The notes under the pieces are model-generated. The model had not been told where the DNA came from, did not search any database, and worked only from the letters and a program-made list of their open reading frames with translations. Of a DNA stretch of 61,854 nucleotides, positions 44,918 through 51,937 are shown in pieces. Position 1 is the stretch's first letter. Every line of letters begins with the position of its first letter. The stretch comes from Desulfosporosinus sp. BRH_c37 (GTDB lineage: Bacteria; Bacillota; Desulfitobacteriia; Desulfitobacteriales; Desulfitobacteriaceae): assembly GCA_001516045.1 (NCBI GenBank), contig LOEW01000064.1, positions 1 through 61,854 of the forward strand, read 5' to 3'. The position numbers and the translations under genes are program-made.

Positions 44918-45979
44918 GTGAAAATTGGGTTTCCAAGGGCTCTTTTTTATTATGACTATTTCCCATTCTGGGCGGGATTTTTTCATCAGCTAGGTATTGA
45001 GGTGGTGACCTCACCACCTACACATCGACAAATTATGGAACAGGGTTTAAAAAAAGCTAGTGACGAAACTTGCTTACCACTTAAGCTCCTTGCAGGACAT
45101 ATACAAGCCCTCGAAAAAGTCGATGCAATTTTTCTGCCCCGGATGGTCAGTGTAGAGGCGGACACGTACAATTGTCCAAAATTTTTAGGTATTCCGGAAA
45201 CCTTACTTCCTGCCGTCCCCTCTGGAATCCCAGTCTTATCCGTCACGTTAAATTGGCGGAAGGGTAAACGTCAGGTCCTAAAAGACCTTCAGGTTTTTGG
45301 TCTTCAGCTAGGTAAAGGCAAGGCGGAAATTCGAAAGGCCTTTTCACTTGCCCAAGAGTGGCAAAAACGATACCAAGCTTCTAATGGTACGGGTTGGGAT
45401 TTTCAGGAGAGCATATGTGAGATTGAAAATGCGACAAAGGGTTTAACGAACTCACAAAATGACACAACAATCCCGAAACAAATCCCTATTTCGTTCCATG
45501 ACCCAGATCGCCTGAAAATAGCTTTAGTCGGGCATTCCTACTTAACCCATGAACCCTATGCAAACCTAAATCTTCTCGGGCGACTTCGCCAGAAGGCGGA
45601 GGTGGAATTAGTCCAACACATCAGGCAAGAAGATGTCGATGCTAATTTACTTAGGTTACGCAAAAAGTTATTTTGGCATCACGCTAAGCAAATTTATGGC
45701 GCAGGGAATATGTTTGTTATGGATCCAAAGATTGATGGAATTATCTATTTATCGTGCTTTGGATGTGGTACAGATTCCATGGTTCAAGAACTATTAGCGC
45801 GTTTTGCTCGGGAACAACATAAACCCTATATGATGATCACCCTTGACGAACACAGCGGAGAGGCGGGCCTTGTTACGCGCCTTGAAGCCTTTATAGATAT
45901 GGCCGAAAGGAGGAAGGTCCATGAAGGTTACGTTTCCGCACATGGGAAATGCCTGGATCGTGATTCAAACACTCTTTGA
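44918..45979 (+). CDS. Acyl-CoA dehydratase activase-related protein (DUF2229), piece 1
   Basis: A 353-residue protein of the CoA-substrate-specific activase-related family. It begins MKIGFPRALFYYDYFPFWAG and has DETCLPLKLLAGH and YLSCFGCGTDSMVQELL, with conserved cysteines likely to hold an Fe-S cluster, plus LDEHSGEAGLVTRLEAFID. GTG 44918 has a modest AAAGGA site. The next two genes overlap in series, so the three products probably work together. In many clostridia these parts form one very large protein; here they are split. Substrate unknown. Confidence 0.8.
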   Translation: MKIGFPRALFYYDYFPFWAGFFHQLGIEVVTSPPTHRQIMEQGLKKASDETCLPLKLLAGHIQALEKVDAIFLPRMVSVEADTYNCPKFLGIPETLLPAVPSGIPVLSVTLNWRKGKRQVLKDLQVFGLQLGKGKAEIRKAFSLAQEWQKRYQASNGTGWDFQESICEIENATKGLTNSQNDTTIPKQIPISFHDPDRLKIALVGHSYLTHEPYANLNLLGRLRQKAEVELVQHIRQEDVDANLLRLRKKLFWHHAKQIYGAGNMFVMDPKIDGIIYLSCFGCGTDSMVQELLARFAREQHKPYMMITLDEHSGEAGLVTRLEAFIDMAERRKVHEGYVSAHGKCLDRDSNTL

Positions 45980-47069
45980 ATCTCTCAATGTTGAAGTGGT
46001 AATCCCACCAATCAACAGTAAACAAACCTTGCAATTAGGTACAAGGTTGTCGCCAGAATCTGCTTGTCTGCCCTTGAAACTAAATCTGGGTAATTACATT
46101 GAAGCGGCGAATGAAGGTGCTGACACGATCGTGATTACTGGGGGGATCGGTCCCTGCCGTTTCGGATATTATGGTGAAATGGAACGCCAGATCCTTCGAG
46201 ATTCAGGTTATGCTTATGATGTGGTGACTCTTGAGCCACCTGATGGAAGTTTGCTTGGGCTGGCGAGGCGTATCCGTTATTTAGCCGGATCGAAGAATTC
46301 TTGGGTAAAGATCCTCAAGGTTTTACGATTTGCCTATCTGAAAAGTGTCGCCTTAGACCGAATCGAAGATCTGATTCATGCAGCAAGGCCGAGGCTACCT
46401 GATGCGAGGGAAACTGAGAAATTATATAAAGATGCCAAAATACGCATAGCCCAGACAATGACTGAGCTTGGGGTTAAGGATACAGTCCGTTGGGTGCAAG
46501 AAAGTATTCGTGAACGTCAAGAGGAACTAAACCCTTCCGAACGATTTTCTAAACCTTTGCGCATCGGGATTGTTGGGGAAATTTACACGATTCTAGATCC
46601 TTATACCTCAGTGGGTATTGAGGAAGAACTAGGGCGTTTAGGAGTAGAAGTGGATCGTTCGATTTACCTTTCAGGATGGGTTGGCAATCATATATTTCAA
46701 GGTCTAGCCCCAGGATATCGGTCAATTAAATCCTATCCAGGTCATGCAAAACCTTATTTACCCCATTTTGTAGGGGGGCATGGTCAGGAAACAGTTGGAG
46801 CAGCCGTGAAATTTGCCCAGGAAGGCTTTGATGGTATCATTCAAATTTTCCCATTATCTTGTATGCCGGAAATTGTGGCAGCCAGTGTTTTACCAAAAGT
46901 ACAGGAGGCGTACAAAGTGCCAATTATGACACTTATCGTCGATGAACATACCGGACATGTAGGGATGCAAACGCGGCTAGAGGCGTTCGTAGATTTGCTG
47001 GAAAGAGCAAACTTTGAACCAAGGACTGAACAAAAAAGAGAGGACGTGCTTAGTGTTGGGGGAAGATAA
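45921..47069 (+). CDS. Acyl-CoA dehydratase activase-related protein (DUF2229), piece 2
   Basis: A 382-residue paralogue-like partner. Similar motifs appear in the same order: ESACLPLKLNLGNYIEAANE, GGIGPCRFGYYGEMERQIL, FPLSCMPEIVAAS and VDEHTGHVGMQTRLEAFVDLL. It overlaps the previous gene out of frame by 59 bases and the next by 17, an extreme degree of coupling. Cysteines suggest an iron-sulfur protein. Start ATG 45921 follows AAAGGAGGAAGG. Confidence 0.8.
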   Translation: MKVTFPHMGNAWIVIQTLFESLNVEVVIPPINSKQTLQLGTRLSPESACLPLKLNLGNYIEAANEGADTIVITGGIGPCRFGYYGEMERQILRDSGYAYDVVTLEPPDGSLLGLARRIRYLAGSKNSWVKILKVLRFAYLKSVALDRIEDLIHAARPRLPDARETEKLYKDAKIRIAQTMTELGVKDTVRWVQESIRERQEELNPSERFSKPLRIGIVGEIYTILDPYTSVGIEEELGRLGVEVDRSIYLSGWVGNHIFQGLAPGYRSIKSYPGHAKPYLPHFVGGHGQETVGAAVKFAQEGFDGIIQIFPLSCMPEIVAASVLPKVQEAYKVPIMTLIVDEHTGHVGMQTRLEAFVDLLERANFEPRTEQKREDVLSVGGR

Positions 47070-48081
47070 GTACTTTCTAGGGGTTGATGTTGGGTCAGTT
47101 AGCACAAATATTGTTTTGCTGCGAACAGACAATACGTTGAAAGATGCTCTCTACCTGAGAACACAAGGCCAGCCCATGCAAACGATTCAAGAGGGGATTA
47201 AACTATTGCGGTCTGAGATGAGTAAGTCTGCTGAAATTATTGGCGTTGGGACTACGGGTAGCGCGCGTCAGCTTGCGGCGACTTTGTTAGGAGCTGATGT
47301 TGTCAAAAACGAGATTACCGCTCATGCTGTCGCTGCTTCGCGAGTGAATCCTGAGGTACAGACTATTCTGGAGATTGGAGGGCAGGACTCGAAAATCATC
47401 ATTCTCAGGGATGGTGTTGTTTCTGATTTCGCCATGAATACCGTTTGTGCAGCCGGAACAGGGTCGTTTCTGGATCAACAAGCTGCTAGGTTAGGCATCT
47501 CTATTGAAGATTTCGGTCCACTTGCTCTCCAAGCAAAACATCCTGTGCAGATTGCTGGGCGCTGTTCTGTCTTTGCGGAATCAGATATGATCCATAAACA
47601 ACAGTTAGGGCATTCACTCCCAGATATTTTAGCAGGTCTTTGTCAGGCGATGGTGCGAAATTATCTTAATAACGTGGGTAAAAACAAAGATATTCGAGGC
47701 CCGATTTTCTTCCAAGGAGGAGTGGCGGCCAACCCCGGAATATGTAAAGCATTCGAAGTGGAATTAGAACAATCCGTGATCGTACCAGAACATTATAGCG
47801 TTATGGGTGCCTTAGGGGCAGCGTACTTAGCCCAGGAAAAAGTGGGAATGCAAGTGGAAACAAGGACCAAATTTCGCGGCTTACAGCTGGGTGAGACTCA
47901 ATTTCAGGCAAAAAGCTTTGAATGCTCCGGGTGCGCTAACCGTTGTGAGGTTGTTGAGATTCGACAGGATGGTATAAGTTTGGCGAGGTGGGGAGATCGA
48001 TGTGGAAAATGGTCGATTGCTACCACTGCCAGTGCTGGGGCCGGTATTGAGGAACATAAAGATGAACGACGGGGGGCCTAG
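47053..48081 (+). CDS. 2-hydroxyacyl-CoA dehydratase activator-type ATPase (BadF/BadG/BcrA/BcrD family)
   Basis: A 342-residue ASKHA ATPase. GTG 47053 is chosen because GAGAGGA (47038-47044) precedes it; ATG 47014 is in frame but lacks a site. ATPase motifs are FLGVDVGSVSTNIVLL, ILEIGGQDSKII and FFQGGVAANPGI. The Fe-S ligands are NTVCAAGTGSFLD and AGRCSVFAESD, as in HgdC, which drives an electron at ATP cost into a radical dehydratase. A C-terminal tail with four or more cysteines (CSGCANRCEV, DRCGKW) is extra. No dehydratase subunits are adjacent, so the target is unknown. Confidence 0.85.
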   Translation: MLGEDKYFLGVDVGSVSTNIVLLRTDNTLKDALYLRTQGQPMQTIQEGIKLLRSEMSKSAEIIGVGTTGSARQLAATLLGADVVKNEITAHAVAASRVNPEVQTILEIGGQDSKIIILRDGVVSDFAMNTVCAAGTGSFLDQQAARLGISIEDFGPLALQAKHPVQIAGRCSVFAESDMIHKQQLGHSLPDILAGLCQAMVRNYLNNVGKNKDIRGPIFFQGGVAANPGICKAFEVELEQSVIVPEHYSVMGALGAAYLAQEKVGMQVETRTKFRGLQLGETQFQAKSFECSGCANRCEVVEIRQDGISLARWGDRCGKWSIATTASAGAGIEEHKDERRGA

Positions 48082-48083
48082 TG

Positions 48084-48379
48084 CGAGGCGCGAGGTTCAA
48101 AGTACGATGGTCGATAAGTACGACATGCGTTTTCAACGTTAGCTATGTACCGAATAATTGATGAACTAGGACTAGGTTAACCGAGTAGGATTAACTAAGA
48201 ATCCTCTAGATTAACTACAGGGAGTTAGCCGAGACGCCTATCCCAAAAGGAACACTTCGCTGCGAAGGAGGAGTCTACCCCTTTCGAAAGTACACTTGCA
48301 CATGTAGAAAGGGAGTCTCACGATTGGATTGAAAGGACTCGTACGTGTTATGCGCGTTACGGGTCCTTTTTAAGGTTAA
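48084..48379. repeat. Repeat-filled gap: TTCGAA-word arm, decayed IS605-like module (copy C), terminator
   Basis: The left arm GTGCGAGGCGCGAGGTTCAA and following bases lie at 48081-48125. A degenerate three-hairpin module ends AGAAAGGGAGTCTCACGATT (48305-48324), sharing TCTCACGATTGGAT with copy A. No gene was found. Confidence 0.6.
48332..48371. terminator. Bidirectional terminator between convergent genes
   Basis: AAAGGAC (48332-48338) pairs with GTCCTTT (48363-48369), with partial CGTA/TACG pairing inside, then TTTTT. It separates the plus-strand activator gene from the minus-strand gene at 48380. Confidence 0.6.
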
Positions 48380-48826
48380 CTATGCAACGGAATAATCGGC
48401 GGACTTCGAACTTCGAACCTCGGACCTTGATTTCAGTGGGCGGACAATCACAAGATCCAGTGCAACCAGCATAAGAGTTGCGATTAGAATGAGGGTCAAT
48501 CCTTTCGAGGAAATGGTAGAAGCATACGTTACAGTAGGGTTAGAATAAGAAGAGAAGGGCATCAGTGAAGGGGTCATGGCCTGAGGTATAGCTGAGAAGT
48601 TAGGATATGATGGAGGATTATAGAATAACGTGTCTTGAGCCGTGAGTTGAGAGTGGGGCTTATAGAGCGAAGTAGGATGGGGGAAATATAAGTTAGTGGT
48701 TGATTGAGCTAATTTTGGTTGTATAGGATTATAGGTGGGACTGGAAAGTCCGGTATTATGATGGAAAAGTAAAGGACTTTGACTTCGTAATACTGGTGCA
48801 TAGATACGAGGGTTTCCAGGATTCAA
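48380..48826 (-). CDS. Tyr/Pro/Ser-rich protein with C-terminal membrane helix, unknown function
   Basis: A 148-residue frame on the minus strand, starting at TTG 48826 behind AGGGGG. The first ~100 residues are polar, rich in Pro, Tyr, Ser and Asn (IYAPVLRSQSPLLFHHNTGL ... FYNPPSYPNFSAIPQ). A single helix follows (GLTLILIATLMLVALDLVIV), so it may be tail-anchored. The last ~15 residues (KSRSEVRSSKSADYSV) are encoded by a TTCGAA-word repeat arm, which suggests the repeat has overrun the gene end. I do not recognise a family; chance translation cannot be excluded, but codon flow and start look real. Confidence 0.5.
   Translation of the reverse strand: MNPGNPRIYAPVLRSQSPLLFHHNTGLSSPTYNPIQPKLAQSTTNLYFPHPTSLYKPHSQLTAQDTLFYNPPSYPNFSAIPQAMTPSLMPFSSYSNPTVTYASTISSKGLTLILIATLMLVALDLVIVRPLKSRSEVRSSKSADYSVA
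48399..48432. repeat. TTCGAA-word right arm overlapping a coding 3' end
   Basis: GGCGGACTTCGAACTTCGAA and CCTCGGACC run at 48402-48430. They are the inverse of the arm at 48084 and lie inside the minus-strand gene. Confidence 0.7.
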
Positions 48827-49223
48827 TGTCAGTTCCCCCTTTCTTAAAAGCCCGTATAAGTCCCTCCTAATTGGTATTATATGTAATATCGTGCGTTGTG
48901 GTACCTTGAAAAAGTGAACTCGTTCAACTAAAGTTGAACATCGAGTCTTCGGTGACGTAAGTCATCCTCAGCGCATTAGTATTCCTTGAGGGCCGTGCGC
49001 TTCGGCGATAGTCTCCACTGGAGACTATCGTCACCGAAGCAGAATAAGGTGTATCACTCCCACTTGTAGAAGTGGGAGTCTTACGATTTGGATAAATTGG
49101 ATTTATCTATAAAAGCTTTCGTGTTTTCTAAATATTTCATATTTAGTTTTGAATATTTCAATGGAGAATGATTGATGCTAAAGAAAAGTGGATTCGAAAG
49201 TCTTTGAAATGGAGTGGACTCGG
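48827..49223. other. ~400-bp gap dominated by the IS605-like module
   Basis: Outside copy B (48918-49092) there is about 90 bp of leader on the minus-strand side and about 130 bp of AT-rich leader before the LytR-type gene. No gene is supported. Confidence 0.5.
48918..49092 (+). mobile_element. Solo IS200/IS605-like right-end module (copy B)
   Basis: In order: TTCAACTAAAGTTGAA (48923-48938), CTTCGGTGAC/GTCACCGAAG (48947-48956 with 49030-49039), ACTCCCACTT-GTAG-AAGTGGGAGT (49056-49079) and TCTTACGATTTGG. It matches copy A module by module. The second hairpin here has a large apical insertion carrying CGATAGTCTCC/GGAGACTATCG (49013-49037), a palindrome also found at 50463-50487. No transposase gene is present. 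Confidence 0.55.
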
Positions 49224-50336
49224 ATGCAGAAGAATAAATCCCATGTGCGAACGATTCTCCGGGTCTTAACGGCCTACAAAAAAACCATACTGCTGGGCTT
49301 TTTTTTAGGAATCAGTTCGGTTTTAGGTGTAGTCCTAGTTAGTCAAGTTGTAGGGAATGAAGTAAGAACCAAGTATAATTCAATTGAGCATACTATCCAA
49401 TATACGGAGCAAGCGAAGGCGAAAGAGCAAGAGCAAGAGCAAGAGCAAGAACAAGAACAAGAAAGTGAGAGAGAAGCCGACCCGATAGAAATCTCGGAAG
49501 ACTCTATTGTGAAGCCGGATTACTTTGAACCATACGTAGAGCCTGTTTCCAGCTTTAAAGGGGAGCGGTTTACAGTTTTATTAGTTGGGGTAGATCGTCG
49601 ACCCGGTGAAAAAACGCTCGGTAACACGGATACTTTATTAGTGGTCAGTGTTAATACCGCAAACGGAAAAGTTGCCCTCCTCTCCATTCCTAGAGACACC
49701 CAAGTCATCGTACCGAGCTTTGGAAAGGATAAAATTAATGCTGCTGCACGAGTTGGTAAAGGAATAAAAACGACAACAGCTTTGATCGAAGGCTTAATTG
49801 GTCAGTCTATAGACGGGTATGTTATCACAAATTTTAATGGATTTAAGTCGATTATTGATACACTGGGAGGAATAACTCTCAAAGTTGAAAAAAATATGAA
49901 TTATGTCACAGGAGACTCGTCAGACGGTGTGATTAATCTTAAAAAAGGGACTCAAAGATTAAACGGATCACAGGCTTTGCAATATGCAAGGTTTCGTCAA
50001 GATGCCTTGGCGGACATATCGAGAACGGCACGGCAGCAAGCAGTCATTAAGGCAATAGGAAAGGAATTTCTGCAAGTTAAGACCGTTCCTAAGTTACCTA
50101 TCCTTGTTCCTCAAATTGTTAGATCTGTGGAAACAAACCTTTCAATCGTTCAACAATGGTCGATAATGAATTTTTTGCTTCGTATCGAAAATCCAGAGAT
50201 TTCATCCCAAACCTTGCCAGGAAATTTTCTTATCGAAAACGATATTAGTTATTGGAAAGTTGATCCTTCGAAGTCACGTGCTGTTGTTATGAGGCTTTTC
50301 GAAGAGGGAAAGACGAGCAGTACGTTTTTCCCGTAA
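49224..50336 (+). CDS. LytR-CpsA-Psr family cell-wall ligase
   Basis: A 370-residue protein from ATG 49224 (GGAG nine bases upstream); the frame is open to GTG 49188. One membrane helix (TILLGFFLGISSVLGVVLVSQ) is followed by a run of Glu-Gln repeats (EQEQEQEQEQEQE, about residues 70-82), then the LCP domain: FTVLLVGVDRRPGEKTLGNTD, LLSIPRDTQV, KINAAARVG, GSQALQYARFRQDALADISR with the conserved arginines. LCP enzymes attach wall polymers to peptidoglycan on the outer face. The acidic repeat is probably an extracellular spacer. Confidence 0.9.
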   Translation: MQKNKSHVRTILRVLTAYKKTILLGFFLGISSVLGVVLVSQVVGNEVRTKYNSIEHTIQYTEQAKAKEQEQEQEQEQEQESEREADPIEISEDSIVKPDYFEPYVEPVSSFKGERFTVLLVGVDRRPGEKTLGNTDTLLVVSVNTANGKVALLSIPRDTQVIVPSFGKDKINAAARVGKGIKTTTALIEGLIGQSIDGYVITNFNGFKSIIDTLGGITLKVEKNMNYVTGDSSDGVINLKKGTQRLNGSQALQYARFRQDALADISRTARQQAVIKAIGKEFLQVKTVPKLPILVPQIVRSVETNLSIVQQWSIMNFLLRIENPEISSQTLPGNFLIENDISYWKVDPSKSRAVVMRLFEEGKTSSTFFP

Positions 50337-50715
50337 GGGAACCTCGTGTTACAACGCTCACTTGCATGATCTTGCAGACCAAACTAAGACTCAAGAGCTT
50401 ACTGGTGAGAGGGCGGGGTTCATCCTTCGGCGAGAGTACTCTTTTAAAGAACTCGCCTACGGCGATAATCTCCACTGGAGACTATCGTGGCAAATCAGAC
50501 GTCCTTGTCTGATTGCCAGCAGTGTACATCCTTGTACACTGCCCCGCCGTATGAAAGCGCCCTTGAGTCAAGTTTGGTTACTGCTCGATCAAAGAAGATT
50601 CGCTTTTGTAAGCGCGAAGTTCTGGGCAAGGAACTAGGAGAACGAATGCAGACAGTGAGAAGACGGTTGGAAATAAACCAGCAGCCGGTTAAGGCTGCCG
50701 TATTATTATATTTCT
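50337..50715. repeat. Multi-hairpin nested palindrome region downstream of the LCP gene
   Basis: An outer stem GGCGGGG/CCCCGCC (50412-50418 with 50542-50548) encloses three hairpins: 50463-50487 (CGATAATCTCC/GGAGACTATCG), 50488-50518 (13-bp arm, loop GTCCTT) and 50520-50541 (CAGTGTAC-ATCCTT-GTACACTG, perfect). On the minus strand the last two loops read AAGGAC and AAGGAT. No gene is supported; open frames here are accidental. Confidence 0.75.
50681..50705. terminator. Hairpin between the convergent LCP and hicB genes
   Basis: GCAGCC (50681-50686) pairs with GGCTGC (50693-50698), followed by an AT-rich tail. A weak terminator candidate. Confidence 0.4.
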
Positions 50716-51123
50716 TTAATTGTTATGAATGCCAAGTTGATCTTTTAGAGCACTTTGTAGGACTTGTGAGAAGTTCACGTTGTTGTCCTCTGCAATAGTG
50801 TTTAACCATGCGGGGATCGTTAGAGTTTTCTTGATAGCTTTATTTCCGTGTTTTTGCGAGTATTCATCTAAGTCAACACCGATGAGGCTAACAAAGCCAT
50901 TCTCATATTCATCAGGTATTACGCTTTTGATGTTTGATGCTTCGGGCAATTGTTTATTCTCTTCTACCGAAGCTAATAGCCAACCTGAAGAGGCATCAAT
51001 TGCCATTTCCATTGCTTCAGCTAAATTGTCTCCTTCGGTTACGCATCCCGGTAAATCGGGAAACACTACGGTATAGCCGCTTTCTTCGCAAGGGTAAAAG
51101 CAAGCTGGGTAAATTAACTTCAT
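50716..51123 (-). CDS. hicB: HicB family antitoxin
   Basis: A 135-residue protein from ATG 51123 on the minus strand, behind GGAAGGAG. The N-terminal partial RNase-H-like HicB fold shows YPACFYPCEESGYTVVFPDLPGC and TEGDNLAEAMEMAIDASSGWLL. The C-terminus has a ribbon-helix-helix-like DNA-binding end (KKTLTIPAWLNTIAEDNNVNFSQVLQSALKDQL). It lies 62 bases downstream of a HicA gene broken by a stop codon, so it is an orphaned antitoxin in practice. Confidence 0.9.
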   Translation of the reverse strand: MKLIYPACFYPCEESGYTVVFPDLPGCVTEGDNLAEAMEMAIDASSGWLLASVEENKQLPEASNIKSVIPDEYENGFVSLIGVDLDEYSQKHGNKAIKKTLTIPAWLNTIAEDNNVNFSQVLQSALKDQLGIHNN

Positions 51124-51185
51124 ATGATATTCTCCTTCCAAATTATTATATTTTATGTCGATTGAATATCCTTCGGGATGCGGGA

Positions 51186-51365
51186 CTATTTCAACCCCGC
51201 TAACTTAAGGATAGAGTTTACAGTATTAATTTTTAAGTCGTTATTATGAAATGGTATTGTCAATTTTCCGGGTTTAGATGGATGTTTGTAATGGCGATGA
51301 GAACCCTTGGTGTTCGTATATCATCCATCAGCTTTGACTATATTTTCAAGTTCCCGGAATTTCAT
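51186..51365 (-). pseudogene. hicA: HicA toxin gene with an internal nonsense codon
   Basis: On the minus strand ATG 51365, preceded by AGAGGAGG, opens MKFRELENIVKADG, then TGA (51323-51321), then YTNTKGSHRHYKHPSKPGKL and TIPFHNNDLKINTVNSILKL to TAG at 51186. HicA proteins read KxxGW at this point, so TGG has become TGA. The rest is intact at 59 codons, including the catalytic-histidine region GSHRHYKHP. One base change has disarmed the toxin, or it is read through. No in-frame start lies just after the stop. Confidence 0.88.
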
Positions 51366-51937
51366 TTGTTTACCTCCTCTCTAGGTATTAATTATAACAC
51401 GTATAGCACGTATCAAAAAGAGCTGGTTATAAGTTTTGGGTGATTAAGGTGAATTCTTAATTTGATTCCATATAAGAATCTTTATCCAAGGCTGTGCTTT
51501 GGAAAATTGCCTAAAGTACCTAGGATACTTTCTTTAACGTGGCAATCAAAACACCCCTTGGCTGACTCATGCACGGCTGGGAAAAAGTCCCCTCCATCGC
51601 GTATCCCAGCCCAGAGGGTCCGCGATCACACAGTCCGACGCCTTTGCGTGAGTCGTAGCCAAACTCGGCTTTAATCCGCTTTCAAAAAGCAGGGCGGGAA
51701 ACAAGGAGGTTTCCCGTCGGCCATGCGACAAGGATGTCGCATTTGGCCGAGCACCCTGCCCGCTTACATCAGGATTAAAGCCCTAGTTTGGCATGACGAA
51801 CGCATGGCCGAGGGCGTGTCTCGCGACCCTCCCTAGGACGTGTCTTGCGGACCCTCGGAATTGAACTCGCAATATGATATAGTATGAAAGTAGGAATATT
51901 CAAAAAGTTGGCATCCTGGATGAAGGGGATGTAGTGG
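51366..51937. other. 572-bp gap upstream of corA
   Basis: About 180 bp next to hicA probably carries its promoter. The rest is the structured element at 51559-51858, then about 80 bp of leader before corA. No gene is supported on either strand. Confidence 0.5.
51559..51858. repeat. 300-bp multiply nested palindromic element with two AAGGAN-loop hairpins
   Basis: The 5' part: TGGCTGACTCATGCA (51559) pairs with TGCGTGAGTCGTAGCCA (51645-51661) around GGCTGGGA/TCCCAGCC. The 3' part: GCCAAACT/AGTTTGGC (51658, 51785), GGCTTTAATCC/GGATTAAAGCC (51667, 51772) and GCAGGG/CCCTGC (51689, 51754) enclose CGGGAAAC-AAGGAG-GTTTCCCG (51695-51716) and TCGGCCA-TGCGAC-AAGGAT-GTCGCA-TT-TGGCCGA (51717-51750). GAGGGTCCGCGATCACAC (51614) can pair with two near-repeats at 51816 and 51842. 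It looks like a folded RNA or a cruciform DNA element. Confidence 0.8.

Noticed and set aside
50362..50798. Two plus-strand open frames between the LCP gene and hicB
   Set aside because: They read through the nested palindromes and the complement of hicB, and have no ribosome binding site or family features.
51186..51365. The TGA in hicA as a selenocysteine codon
   Set aside because: HicA has tryptophan there, the change is one base, and no selenocysteine insertion-type hairpin follows.
51246..51674. Plus-strand open frames of 65-70 codons
   Set aside because: They are the complement of hicA and part of the 300-bp structured element; composition and lack of start signals mark them as accidental.
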